Origin: an uncultured Oscillospiraceae bacterium
Lineage (GTDB): Bacteria > Bacillota > Clostridia > Oscillospirales > Ruminococcaceae
Direction: 5' to 3'
Assembly (NCBI GenBank): GCA_934446455.1
Contig: CAKSEE010000011.1
Coordinates: forward strand, 1 to 62,317
DNA: 62,317 nucleotides
In this document: piece by piece, positions 31,880 to 39,427 of the stretch
How positions within the stretch are numbered: the first letter of the stretch is position 1
Layout of the letters: each line of letters starts with the position of its first letter
Notes under the pieces: generated by a model
The model's database searches: none
Seen by the model: only the letters and a program-made list of their open reading frames with translations
What the model was told of the DNA's origin: nothing
Made by a program: the position numbers and the translations under genes

Positions 31880-31978
31880 TTGAAGATAGATATACGCAGG
31901 CTTAACGGCAGGGACGCGGTACACCTGTCGGGCTATGCGAACGCCGTCGGGCGGTTTGCATTTCAAAATAATGCGTGA
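31880..31978 (+). pseudogene. Remnant resembling the start of an HK97 prohead protease
   Basis: A GAGGA site precedes a TTG start and 32 codons reading LKIDIRRLNGRDAVHL then SGYANAVGRF before a stop. HK97-family prohead proteases typically begin with a short strand K-I-E-I-R followed by G-Y-V-N-A-V-x-R, which this matches. The rest of the protein is missing, and no other phage gene is nearby. It is directly adjacent to tRNA-Pro, a common phage integration neighbourhood. The match is short, so chance resemblance cannot be excluded. Confidence 0.4.
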
Positions 31979-32033
31979 GAAAACGGGAAAGACAAAAGCG
32001 CCTTTCCCGTAACTGCGGAAGCATTCCGCCCTG

Positions 32034-32109
32034 TGGTCGGAGTGACAGGATTCGAACCTGCGGCCTCAACATCCCAAATGTCGCGCGCTGCCAACTGCGC
32101 TACACCCCG
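32034..32109 (-). tRNA. tRNA-Pro (anticodon TGG)
   Basis: On the - strand the sequence starts CGGGGTGTAGCGCAGTTGG and ends with a CACTCCG acceptor arm, discriminator A and encoded CCA. The 7-bp acceptor stem pairs with one G-U wobble. The anticodon stem CGACA/TGTTG holds the loop TTTGGGA, giving anticodon TGG. The T-loop TTCGAAT is intact. Confidence 0.95.
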
Positions 32110-32342
32110 ATAGTTCTGCGATATTCGCAATACGAGAATATTATACCGCAAAAAAGCTTTTTTGTCAAGAGCGGTGGAGCGGGTAAAAGGGGAGGGCGCG
32201 TAATTTTCCGCAAAAATTCTTAAATAATGTAAAAAGCCCTTGATTTTTTTTGTGAAATATGCGAAAATATTAAAGTAGGATTTTGTGCGCCGAGCATAGC
32301 TCCGGCGCTGTTACATATATTTTTTGAGGAGCGTCGGCGGGA

Positions 32343-34799
32343 ATGGCACAGTTTTTTAATTTTAAGGGCGACTACTTCGGGCTGACCGATGACGAGGTAG
32401 AAAACAGGGCGGACCTTTACGGCTATAATATATACACTAAAAATGAAAAGAAGCGCGACGGCTTTTCCGTACTGAAAACGGTGCTGTCGCCGAACGTTGT
32501 ACTTATGCTGCTTGCGGGAATACTGTGCTTTTTCGGCGGCGGCGCAGGCTCGGGCATGGCGATAATCGTTATAGACGCGCTCTATGTTGGGGCGGAGGCG
32601 TGGTTCGGCAGAGCCTCCGACGAGCGCCTTGCGGGGCTGCGCGAGAGCACCGAGATGAAGTACCGCGTTATCCGCAGCGGAAAGCCCGTGCTTGTTCCGC
32701 GCGAGATGATAGTCAACGACGACCTTATAGCCGTGCAGGGCGGCGAGCGCGTCCCTGCGGACGCTTTCATACTCGAGTCGCGCGACCTCACCGTGGACGA
32801 ATACGTGCTCACGGGCGCGCATGACGCCGTTGCAAAATACGCGGGTGCAATCTCCAAGGCGGAGCTGCACCCCGACTTCCTCTACAGCGGAACATCCGTC
32901 CTCAGCGGCACCGCAATCTGTAAGGTGAGCGCTATCGGCGTTGATACAAAGCTCTACCAGAAATACGGCGAGCGCCCCGACGACCACGCGTATTACACCT
33001 CCCTTGAAAAAACCGTGCGGAGCATTGTGCCGTTCTGCTGCGCGGTGGGCGGGTGTATCGCGCTTGTGTCGCTCATAATCTGGCTTGTTACAGGCGGAGA
33101 GGTAGTGCCGAGCGCCCTGCGCGGCATAACGCTCGGGCTGTGCTTTATTCCTGCGGGAATGAGCACGGTTATCCGCATGAACTATATGCGCTGCGCGGAC
33201 GAGCTTCTTTCGGGGAACGCCATGGTGCGCTCGCTGTCGGATATTGAAAAGCTCAACAGCCTGAGCGTGCTTTGCGTTGAAAAGGAGGGCGCCGTGTCGC
33301 GCACCGCGCCCGAGGTCCGCGGGATTTACGCCGAGAACGAGGAGCTTCTTTTCAAGACCGCTGTTCTTGCTGTCGAGCAGAACACGACAGACCCGTGCGA
33401 AAAGGCGTTTTTGCTGCGCGCGGCGTTCTTTGACGAGAATATAACCGATATATGCCGCGCGGGCAAGCAGCTTGAAAAGCTCCCCGACAGCAGCGAGGTG
33501 CTGAGCGGCGCTCTGTGGAGCATAGGCGGGGCGAAGCTCTACTGTATAAAGGGCGCGCCCGAGCGCATACTTACTCTTTGTAGAATGAAAGGCGGCGCGC
33601 TTTACGCCGCGCAGAAGAAATACGCCGATTATTACGCGCAGGGCTGCCGCGTTATTGCGTTTGCCTGCGCGGACGCAAGCCAGGGCGACGTTGACAGCAC
33701 GGCCGGGTTCTGCTATACCTTTGTGGGATTTGCCGCGTTTGCAGCGCCGCTTCGCGATAACGCGGCAGCCGCAGTCGCTACCTGCCGCCGCGCGGGCGTC
33801 AGGGTAGTGATGATGACGGACGACACCCCCGCAGCAGCCGCCGCCACGGGCAGAATGATAGGTCTTGGCGGAACGCCCATCACCTCAAAGCAGGTGGAAG
33901 CCGCCATGAATTCCGAGGGCGGCACTGTCCCCGATTCGGACATCTGCTCAAAGCTCGCCGCGCGGGAGAAGCTGTGGATAATGTCGCAGCTTAAGGCGCA
34001 GGGCGAGGTCACGGCGTTTGCGGCGACGCGCCCGGGCGACGTGGAGATGCTGGAGGCGGCGGACATAGGCGTTACGATTTCGCAGCACTCCTCCGGTTCT
34101 GCGCTCGAGGCAGCGGACATAATAATGAATGACGACGACCTGTCGTCCATAGCGGACGCCATCGCTATGGCAAGGCAGGCTCACCGCAACATAAAGCGCG
34201 CGGTTTCAGCGATGATTTCGGGCTACACGGCGCTAATTATCCTTAATATGTTCAACCTTTTCGGCGGCGCAAAGCTCATGCTTAATCCCGCGCTTGTGTG
34301 CGCGGCAACGCTGCTGCTGATACCCGCGTGCGCGCTGTGCTATCTCGGCGGCCGCAGCGACATGGGAAAGAGCATGCCGCCGTCCGCATATGTCACAAGC
34401 CGCAGGATAAACCTGCCGTTCGTCGGCAACGCCGCGCTTATCGGCGTGCTTACGGGGGCTGTCGCGGTGGCTTCGTATATGTTTATGTACAACGGCGCAA
34501 ACACGGACTTTGCGAGAAGCTGCGCGCTCATTTCCTTTGCGGTGGCAACGGCGGTGTTCGGGCTGTCGCAGATGTCGCGCGTCAACCCGCTGGGGGCGCT
34601 TGCTTCCTCGGGGAAGTCGGCGGCGCTGCCGCTTGTCGGCATAATCGTGCTCAGCCTTGTCATGGTGTACGTACCGGGGCTTAACGCGGCGTTCGGGCTT
34701 ACGGCTGTGGACGCTCTCGCGGTTTTCATTTCGGTGGTGACGGGTCTGCTGCCGCCGCTGATATATTTCTTTGTAAGGCACTTTATTTCGTTCAGGTAA
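32343..34799 (+). CDS. P-type ATPase homologue with lost catalytic motifs
   Basis: The 818-residue protein has the full layout of a P2-type cation ATPase: N-terminal cytoplasmic segment, actuator region, about ten TM helices and a large P/N domain, with a retained KGAPE motif. However, key catalytic motifs are changed. The phosphorylation loop DKTGT reads EKEGA (Glu313 in place of Asp), the TGES motif reads TGAH (~157-160), the PEGL turn reads PAGM (~270-273), TGD reads TDD (~492-494) and the GDGxND hinge reads RPGD with no ND. It is unlikely to form the phospho-aspartate. It is intact in frame, so it is not a simple pseudogene. It is 12 bp before the DUF368 gene, likely one operon. Confidence 0.8.
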   Translation: MAQFFNFKGDYFGLTDDEVENRADLYGYNIYTKNEKKRDGFSVLKTVLSPNVVLMLLAGILCFFGGGAGSGMAIIVIDALYVGAEAWFGRASDERLAGLRESTEMKYRVIRSGKPVLVPREMIVNDDLIAVQGGERVPADAFILESRDLTVDEYVLTGAHDAVAKYAGAISKAELHPDFLYSGTSVLSGTAICKVSAIGVDTKLYQKYGERPDDHAYYTSLEKTVRSIVPFCCAVGGCIALVSLIIWLVTGGEVVPSALRGITLGLCFIPAGMSTVIRMNYMRCADELLSGNAMVRSLSDIEKLNSLSVLCVEKEGAVSRTAPEVRGIYAENEELLFKTAVLAVEQNTTDPCEKAFLLRAAFFDENITDICRAGKQLEKLPDSSEVLSGALWSIGGAKLYCIKGAPERILTLCRMKGGALYAAQKKYADYYAQGCRVIAFACADASQGDVDSTAGFCYTFVGFAAFAAPLRDNAAAAVATCRRAGVRVVMMTDDTPAAAAATGRMIGLGGTPITSKQVEAAMNSEGGTVPDSDICSKLAAREKLWIMSQLKAQGEVTAFAATRPGDVEMLEAADIGVTISQHSSGSALEAADIIMNDDDLSSIADAIAMARQAHRNIKRAVSAMISGYTALIILNMFNLFGGAKLMLNPALVCAATLLLIPACALCYLGGRSDMGKSMPPSAYVTSRRINLPFVGNAALIGVLTGAVAVASYMFMYNGANTDFARSCALISFAVATAVFGLSQMSRVNPLGALASSGKSAALPLVGIIVLSLVMVYVPGLNAAFGLTAVDALAVFISVVTGLLPPLIYFFVRHFISFR

Positions 34800-34811
34800 T
34801 TCGGAGGCACT

Positions 34812-35666
34812 ATGAAATTCTTTCTTCGCTGCATAAAGCTGTTTGTTTTCGGTATCATCTTCGGCATAGCAAACGTTATCCCCGGGGTGAGCGGCGGCAC
34901 AATGCTTGTGGTATTCGGTATATACGACGAGCTGACGGAGGCTATATCGGGAATAAAGGCGATATTCAGACACCTTGGCTTTCTTATCCCGCTGGGACTC
35001 GGCGCGGCTACGGGCATATTCGGCTTTTCGGTCGTTGTCAGGTGGCTGTTTGAGAACTTCGGGCTTCAGACGAATATGTTCTTTATCGGGCTTATCCTCG
35101 GCAGTGTTCCGCTGATAGTCAAGATAGGCACGAGCGAGCAGAAGGCTAAGCCTTCGTGCATTATCCCGTTCCTTATTGCAATGGCGGTCGTTGTGGGCTT
35201 AAGCGTACTCCAGCGCGCGGATATCGTAAACCTCACGGAGCAGACCGTCGAGGGCTTCGACATAATATTCACGATAAAGATAATGCTGTGCGCGATGCTT
35301 GCGGCGGTTACAATGATAATCCCGGGCGTGAGCGGCTCGTTCGTTATGATGCTCCTCGGCGTTTACCAGACGGTCATTGACTCGATAACGCAGCTGCGCT
35401 TTGTGGTTCTGATTCCCTTTGTGATAGGCGCGGCGGCGGGTATAATCGGCGGCGCAAAGCTCATTTCCATGCTTATAAGCAAGTACAAGCTGACGGTCTA
35501 CAGCGCCATCATGGGGCTTGTGGTAGGCTCGGTTTACGCCATTCTCCCCGAGGACTTCGGCTTCACGCTGCAAACGGGCTACGGCTTTGTGTGCCTGTTC
35601 TTTGGCATAATAGCGGCGGTGCTGATAGAGCGCCTTGGCAGGCTTGGCGAAGAAAAACAGGCGTAA
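34812..35666 (+). CDS. DUF368 family polyprenyl-phosphate translocase
   Basis: The 284-residue multi-spanning membrane protein belongs to DUF368. Two inverted copies of the family signature are visible: ANVIPGVSGGTMLVVFGIYD (~20-39) and TMIIPGVSGSFVMMLLGVYQ (~165-185). DUF368 proteins (PopT) have been reported to recycle undecaprenyl phosphate across the membrane for wall synthesis. It follows the P-type ATPase homologue by 12 bp with a GGAGGC site between. The pairing suggests a shared job, but none is known. Confidence 0.88.
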   Translation: MKFFLRCIKLFVFGIIFGIANVIPGVSGGTMLVVFGIYDELTEAISGIKAIFRHLGFLIPLGLGAATGIFGFSVVVRWLFENFGLQTNMFFIGLILGSVPLIVKIGTSEQKAKPSCIIPFLIAMAVVVGLSVLQRADIVNLTEQTVEGFDIIFTIKIMLCAMLAAVTMIIPGVSGSFVMMLLGVYQTVIDSITQLRFVVLIPFVIGAAAGIIGGAKLISMLISKYKLTVYSAIMGLVVGSVYAILPEDFGFTLQTGYGFVCLFFGIIAAVLIERLGRLGEEKQA

Positions 35667-35673
35667 TGTGAAA

Positions 35674-35709
35674 CGCCCGTGCGGGGACTCTATCGCTCCT
35701 GCGCGGGCG
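35674..35709 (+). terminator. Terminator-like hairpin after the DUF368 gene
   Basis: A GC-rich stem of about 13 bp (CGCCCGTGCGGGGA with TCCTGCGCGGGCG) followed by CTTTG. The U-tract is weak. Confidence 0.6.
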
Positions 35710-35761
35710 CTTTGCCATTCCCGCGGGGCGCTGCAAATGCGCAGAATACGCCGCGCGGCAG

Positions 35762-35790
35762 TTGACAAATTCCCCTGAGTATGGTATACT
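35762..35790 (+). promoter_or_regulatory. Sigma-A promoter of thrH
   Basis: TTGACA (35762-35767), 17-bp spacer, TATACT (35785-35790); the transcript would have a ~65-nt leader before thrH. Confidence 0.88.
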
Positions 35791-35861
35791 ATTCTCATAA
35801 TAAGCGGGCTGTTACCCGCGTGAATATCCGCGGCAGCGGAATAAAAACGGAGGACATTATC

Positions 35862-36470
35862 ATGTCTATGTACATTACCTGCCTTGACCTTGAGGGAGTG
35901 CTTGTTCCCGAGATATGGATAGCGTTCGCTGAGGCGAGCGGCATTCCCGAGCTTAAGAGAACCACGCGCGACGAGCCCGATTACGACAAGCTCATGAGAT
36001 GGCGCCTTGGCATTCTCAAGGAGCACGGACTCGGACTTAAGGAGATACAGCAGACCATAGCGAAGATAGACCCCATTCCCGGCGCAAAGGCGTTCCTTGA
36101 CGAGCTGCGCTCCATCTGCCAGGTCATCATCATAAGCGACACGTTCTCGCAGTTTGCGGGTCCGCTTATGGAGAAGCTCGGTATGCCCACGATATTCTGC
36201 AACACGCTTGAGGTTGCGGAGAACGGCGAGATAACGGGCTTTAAGATGCGCTGCGAGCAGAGCAAGCTCACCACGGTAAAGGCGCTGCAGTCTATCGGGT
36301 ACGAGACCATTGCAAGCGGCGACAGCCACAACGACCTTGGCATGATAAGAGCCAGCAAGGCGGGCTTCCTGTTCAAGAGCACCGAGCAGATAAAGAAGGA
36401 CAACCCCGACCTGCCCGCGTATGAAACCTACGACGAGCTTCTTGCGGCGATAAAGGCTGCTATGGACTGA
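35862..36470 (+). CDS. thrH: ThrH: bifunctional phosphoserine phosphatase / phosphoserine:homoserine phosphotransferase
   Basis: The 202-residue HAD-family protein has motif I DLEGVLVPEIWIAFAE (the DxExVL form typical of ThrH rather than DxDGT of SerB), motif II ISDTF (~100), and motif IV GDSHNDLGM (~150). ThrH dephosphorylates phosphoserine and can transfer phosphate to homoserine, linking serine and threonine synthesis. The ATG at 35862 follows ACGGAGGA. It is a single-gene unit with its own promoter and terminator. Confidence 0.9.
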   Translation: MSMYITCLDLEGVLVPEIWIAFAEASGIPELKRTTRDEPDYDKLMRWRLGILKEHGLGLKEIQQTIAKIDPIPGAKAFLDELRSICQVIIISDTFSQFAGPLMEKLGMPTIFCNTLEVAENGEITGFKMRCEQSKLTTVKALQSIGYETIASGDSHNDLGMIRASKAGFLFKSTEQIKKDNPDLPAYETYDELLAAIKAAMD

Positions 36471-36491
36471 CAGCGCGGCATTATAAAAAGT

Positions 36492-36522
36492 AAGGGACGG
36501 CTTTCGGGCTGTCCCTTTCTGC
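36492..36522 (+). terminator. Terminator of thrH
   Basis: A stem AAGGGAC...GTCCCTT with a TTTCG-centred loop, followed by TCTGCAACCTTTTT. The U-rich stretch is slightly displaced. Confidence 0.7.
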
Positions 36523-36582
36523 AACCTTTTTATTGCGTGCATGGTGTTATGTTCAAAATATACTGCGAAAGGAAGTAATACC

Positions 36583-37542
36583 ATGAAAAGGCTTAGCATA
36601 GCGATAGCCGCCGCGCTGCTGCTCACGGGCTGCGCCGGCGGGCAGGCGACGGGCGATATCGGCAGGGCTGCGGGAACGACGGAAGCCCCTATAAGCTCCG
36701 AGAAAGAGCGCGCGGACGGTACGGCAGAGGGCGAAACCCCCGCGCAGAACGCTTCCGAGCCGCCCGCGCTGTCCATGGCGGTGGTTATTGACGGCGGCGA
36801 AAACGAGGTGGGGCTTGTAAGAAACGGCTACTCGTGGGCGTACACGGACGAAAAGGGGAAAACGGTTTACGTCTGCGCGGATTCGCCCGCGCCGTGGCAG
36901 CTGTCGCTCAATCCGTTCAGCCTTGCGCAGGCGGAGAGCGTACGGCTGAAGCTTGCGGACGGCGCTGCGGTCCGCGGCGTGTATAACTGGAGCGCCGACG
37001 GTCAGCGGCAGGACGTTGAGTTTCAGCCCACGGGCGAAATATGCTTCCCCGCCGAGCCGACAGGGGACATATACAGCGTTACGGTTGAGTACCCGAGCGG
37101 GAGCTGCGACTATGTTTTTGCGGCGGCGTATGAGATAACGCCCGAGCTTACCGAGTACCCCTGCACTATCAGCAGATGTTACGCTTACGGCGGGGAGTTT
37201 TCCTCCGCGCCCGAGGTGGTAGCCACAGAGGAAGCGCTCGAGACATATTTCAGCGCCCTCGGCAATGAAAGCGGCGATATCGCGCAGAGCCTTGCCGAAA
37301 AGTACCCCGCAGGCTATTTCAAGGACGGCGCGCTGGTACTCATGCGATTGGAGGAGAGCAGCGGCTCGGTGCAGTACAGCTTTTGCGGCATAGACCGCGA
37401 GGACAACATACGGCTTAAGTGCGCAGTACCCGAAACAGGCACGTGCGACATGGCGTATTATATTGTCTGCGTGGAGATACCGCAGGATATGGCGGGCAGG
37501 GAGTTCGGAGTGATTACGCAAACAGTAATGCTCCCTGTTTAA
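36583..37542 (+). CDS. Lipoprotein of unknown function
   Basis: The 319-residue protein has a lipoprotein signal (KRLSIAIAAALLLTGC, Cys ~17), a Thr/Glu/Ala-rich linker to ~60, and two beta-rich parts. The first (~65-195) looks Ig-like (VVIDGGENEVGLVRNGYSW, then QLSLNPFSLAQAESVRLKL); the second (~200-319) contains SAPEVVATEEALETYF and ends FGVITQTVMLPV. No catalytic motif is recognised. It would be anchored outside the membrane. RBS AAAGGAAG precedes the ATG. It is followed by a long imperfect palindrome and a terminator. Confidence 0.72.
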   Translation: MKRLSIAIAAALLLTGCAGGQATGDIGRAAGTTEAPISSEKERADGTAEGETPAQNASEPPALSMAVVIDGGENEVGLVRNGYSWAYTDEKGKTVYVCADSPAPWQLSLNPFSLAQAESVRLKLADGAAVRGVYNWSADGQRQDVEFQPTGEICFPAEPTGDIYSVTVEYPSGSCDYVFAAAYEITPELTEYPCTISRCYAYGGEFSSAPEVVATEEALETYFSALGNESGDIAQSLAEKYPAGYFKDGALVLMRLEESSGSVQYSFCGIDREDNIRLKCAVPETGTCDMAYYIVCVEIPQDMAGREFGVITQTVMLPV

Positions 37543-37594
37543 GGGTAAAAAGGGCTGTTGCCCTGCCGCTCAACTTGTCGAAAAAGTATTCTCC

Positions 37595-37699
37595 TAGGCT
37601 GTTGAGAAAGGTGCAGATGCTAGAAAACGGCGTTTCGGCTAGGCTATGTGTCTGCCGAAATGCCGTTGACGACGCAGCTGTGCCTTTATCGACAGCCTA
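37595..37699. repeat. Long imperfect palindrome (105 nt)
   Basis: The arms 37595-37639 and 37654-37699 pair over ~45 bp: TAGGCTGT with ACAGCCTA at the outside, AAAGG...CAG with CTG...CCTTT in the middle, and AACGGC and TTTCGGC with GCCGAAA and GCCGTT at the tip, leaving a 14-nt loop. A few mismatches are G-U compatible. It could be a folded RNA at the end of the lipoprotein transcript or a small miniature mobile element. Confidence 0.7.
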
Positions 37700-37736
37700 T
37701 GCGGCGGGGCAACAGCTCCGCCGCATTCTTTTTCTG
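37699..37736 (+). terminator. Terminator of the lipoprotein transcript
   Basis: A 9-bp stem (ATGCGGCGG with CCGCCGCAT) followed by TCTTTTTC. It lies just past the palindrome and ends only 6 bp from the convergent sigF stop. Confidence 0.85.
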
Positions 37737-37741
37737 AACAT

Positions 37742-38404
37742 TTACACCAGCATTACCCGCAGCTCCTGTAAAAGCCTGCGCTCCCTGCGGGACACCTGCA
37801 CCTGCGTCATGCCGAGAAGCTGCGCGGTTTCCGTCTGCGTTTTCGCGCGGAAAAAGCGCAGGGTTAGCAGCAGCCTGTCCTCCTCGCCGAGCGCCGCAAG
37901 GCACTGCCGCAGCGCTATTCGGTCAATCATGGCGTCCTCGCCCATTGTGCCGAGAAGCTCCGCGGGCTCTTCGTGTACGTCTATGTCGCCGCCGTCCTCG
38001 GGCGAGGTGAGCGACACGGGCGGCAGCGAGGCGCTCAGGGCCTCCGCGGCTTCCTCGGGGGTAACGCCAAGCCGTTTGGCTATATCGGAAACGCGCGGCT
38101 CTGTCCCCTGCGAGCAAAGCTCGTCGCGCACCCGCGCAGCGCGCATGGAAAGCTCCTTAAGGCTGCGGCTTACGCGCACCGCGCCGAAATCACGGAACAG
38201 TCTGCGAATCTCCCCGAGAATGACGGGCACGGCGTAGGTGGAAAAGCACAGCCCGCGCGACGCGTCGAAGTTGTCGTATGCCTTGACAAGCCCCAGGCAC
38301 CCCGCCGAGCAGAGCTCCTCGTACTCCATGCCGCGCCCGCGGAAGCGGTTTGCAAGCGAGTGGACGAGCGGCAGGTTCTTTACGATGAACTCATCTCTTG
38401 TCAA
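37742..38404 (-). CDS. sigF: Sporulation sigma factor SigF
   Basis: The 220-residue protein has sigma-70 region 2 (FIVKNLPLVHSLANRFRGRGMEYEELCSAGCLGLVKAYDNFD; then FSTYAVPVILGEIRRLFRD), region 3 (DIAKRLGVTPEEAAEAL) and region 4 (KTQTETAQLLGMTQVQVSRRERRLL). Its place as third gene behind spoIIAA and spoIIAB identifies the forespore-specific sigma-F, which the anti-sigma SpoIIAB holds inactive. The start is a TTG at 38404, supported by AAGGAG 8 bp upstream, and it overlaps the end of spoIIAB by 14 bp. It is somewhat shorter at the N-terminus than Bacillus SigF. Confidence 0.9.
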   Translation of the reverse strand: MTRDEFIVKNLPLVHSLANRFRGRGMEYEELCSAGCLGLVKAYDNFDASRGLCFSTYAVPVILGEIRRLFRDFGAVRVSRSLKELSMRAARVRDELCSQGTEPRVSDIAKRLGVTPEEAAEALSASLPPVSLTSPEDGGDIDVHEEPAELLGTMGEDAMIDRIALRQCLAALGEEDRLLLTLRFFRAKTQTETAQLLGMTQVQVSRRERRLLQELRVMLV

Positions 38405-38852
38405 GCTGCCTGCTCCTTACCGAAAGCCGCTTTTCCATGGTAACGGTAGTGCCCCTGCCGAGCGTGCTTTTAACGCGCACCTTGTCCATAAAGCTCTCCA
38501 TAACCGTAAACCCGAGCCCCGAGCGCTCCTCCTCTGCGGGGGCGGTGGAGAACATGGGCTCCATTGCCTGCTTAACGTCGGCAATGCCCCTGCCCTTGTC
38601 GCGCACGGATATGTAGAGCGTGTCGTCATCGTAGAGCCGCATCACAAGCTCTACCGTGCCGAGGGCGTCGCGGTAGCCGTGGACTATGGCGTTCGTTACC
38701 GCCTCGGAAACGGCGGTCTTTATTTCCGCAGCGACAGATACGGGCGGGTCGCACTGCGCGGCAAACGCCGAAGCCGCCGCCCTCGCGTACCCCTCGTTGC
38801 GCGAGAGGGAGGGGAAGCTCATCTTACACTCGTTTACTGTTTGTCTTTTCAT
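38391..38852 (-). CDS. spoIIAB: Anti-sigma F factor SpoIIAB
   Basis: The 153-residue GHKL-type kinase has the N-box EAVTNAIVHGY, G1 DKGRGIAD and G2 RSGLGFTVM. SpoIIAB binds and inhibits SigF and phosphorylates SpoIIAA. The ATG overlaps the spoIIAA stop by 4 bp and the 3' end overlaps sigF, giving tight translational coupling and near-stoichiometric output. Length is normal for the family. Confidence 0.92.
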   Translation of the reverse strand: MKRQTVNECKMSFPSLSRNEGYARAAASAFAAQCDPPVSVAAEIKTAVSEAVTNAIVHGYRDALGTVELVMRLYDDDTLYISVRDKGRGIADVKQAMEPMFSTAPAEEERSGLGFTVMESFMDKVRVKSTLGRGTTVTMEKRLSVRSRQLDKR

Positions 38853-39160
38853 GTGTTTACTCCTTTTACAAGCAGGGCGGACAGCCCCGACAGACGTATT
38901 ACCGCCGCAATATCCTCGCGCGCGTTTTTTATGAGCAGCTCGCCGCCCACCGCGCGCACCGCCTTAAGCCGCCCGAGAATAAGACCAATCCCCGAGCTGT
39001 CCATAAAGCCGACTTCCGCCATGTCGATTATCAGCACCTCGGGGCAGGAAAGGGCAATTACCTCGTCAAGCCCGCTGCGTATCTCGCGCGCCGCGTGGTG
39101 GTCGATATCGCCCGAGAGCGCGGCTGTAATCCTCCTGCCGTCGTTGTATAGCCTGTACAT
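38849..39160 (-). CDS. spoIIAA: Anti-anti-sigma factor SpoIIAA
   Basis: The 103-residue STAS-domain protein contains the phosphorylation motif MDSSGIGLILGR (Ser near 57), the target of SpoIIAB; the unphosphorylated form frees SigF in the forespore. AAAGGAGCG lies 8 bp before the ATG. It is the first gene of the spoIIA operon. I could not place a clear sigma-H or sigma-A promoter upstream. Confidence 0.92.
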   Translation of the reverse strand: MYRLYNDGRRITAALSGDIDHHAAREIRSGLDEVIALSCPEVLIIDMAEVGFMDSSGIGLILGRLKAVRAVGGELLIKNAREDIAAVIRLSGLSALLVKGVNT

Positions 39161-39326
39161 TTTTCCGCTCCTTTCGCGGGGGTACTTCCCCCTGTGGGAA
39201 TATCATAGCATATCCCGCCCGCGCATTCTGTCGCTATTACGGCGCGGGGAATGTCTTTTTTGGGGGACGGCGCGCGCAATTTGCCGCGCAGGGCGCTTTT
39301 CGGGGGAATATCTGCGAATATCCGGC

Positions 39327-39355
39327 TTGACTATGCGCGCGGGAAATGCTATAAT
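39327..39355 (+). promoter_or_regulatory. Sigma-A promoter of the RlmI-like gene
   Basis: TTGACT (39327-39332), 17-bp spacer, TATAAT (39350-39355). It lies 72 bp before the ATG at 39428. Confidence 0.88.
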
Positions 39356-39427
39356 CATATAAGCGGAATATTCTGCGCCCGCTGTGTATTCCGGCGGCGA
39401 CTATATACATGAAAAGGAAACGACACA

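Noticed and set aside
39161..39240. Sigma-H or sigma-A promoter for the spoIIA operon
   Set aside because: On the - strand I see a TATGAT-like -10 but no -35 at an acceptable distance and no clear sigma-H consensus, so no promoter was annotated.
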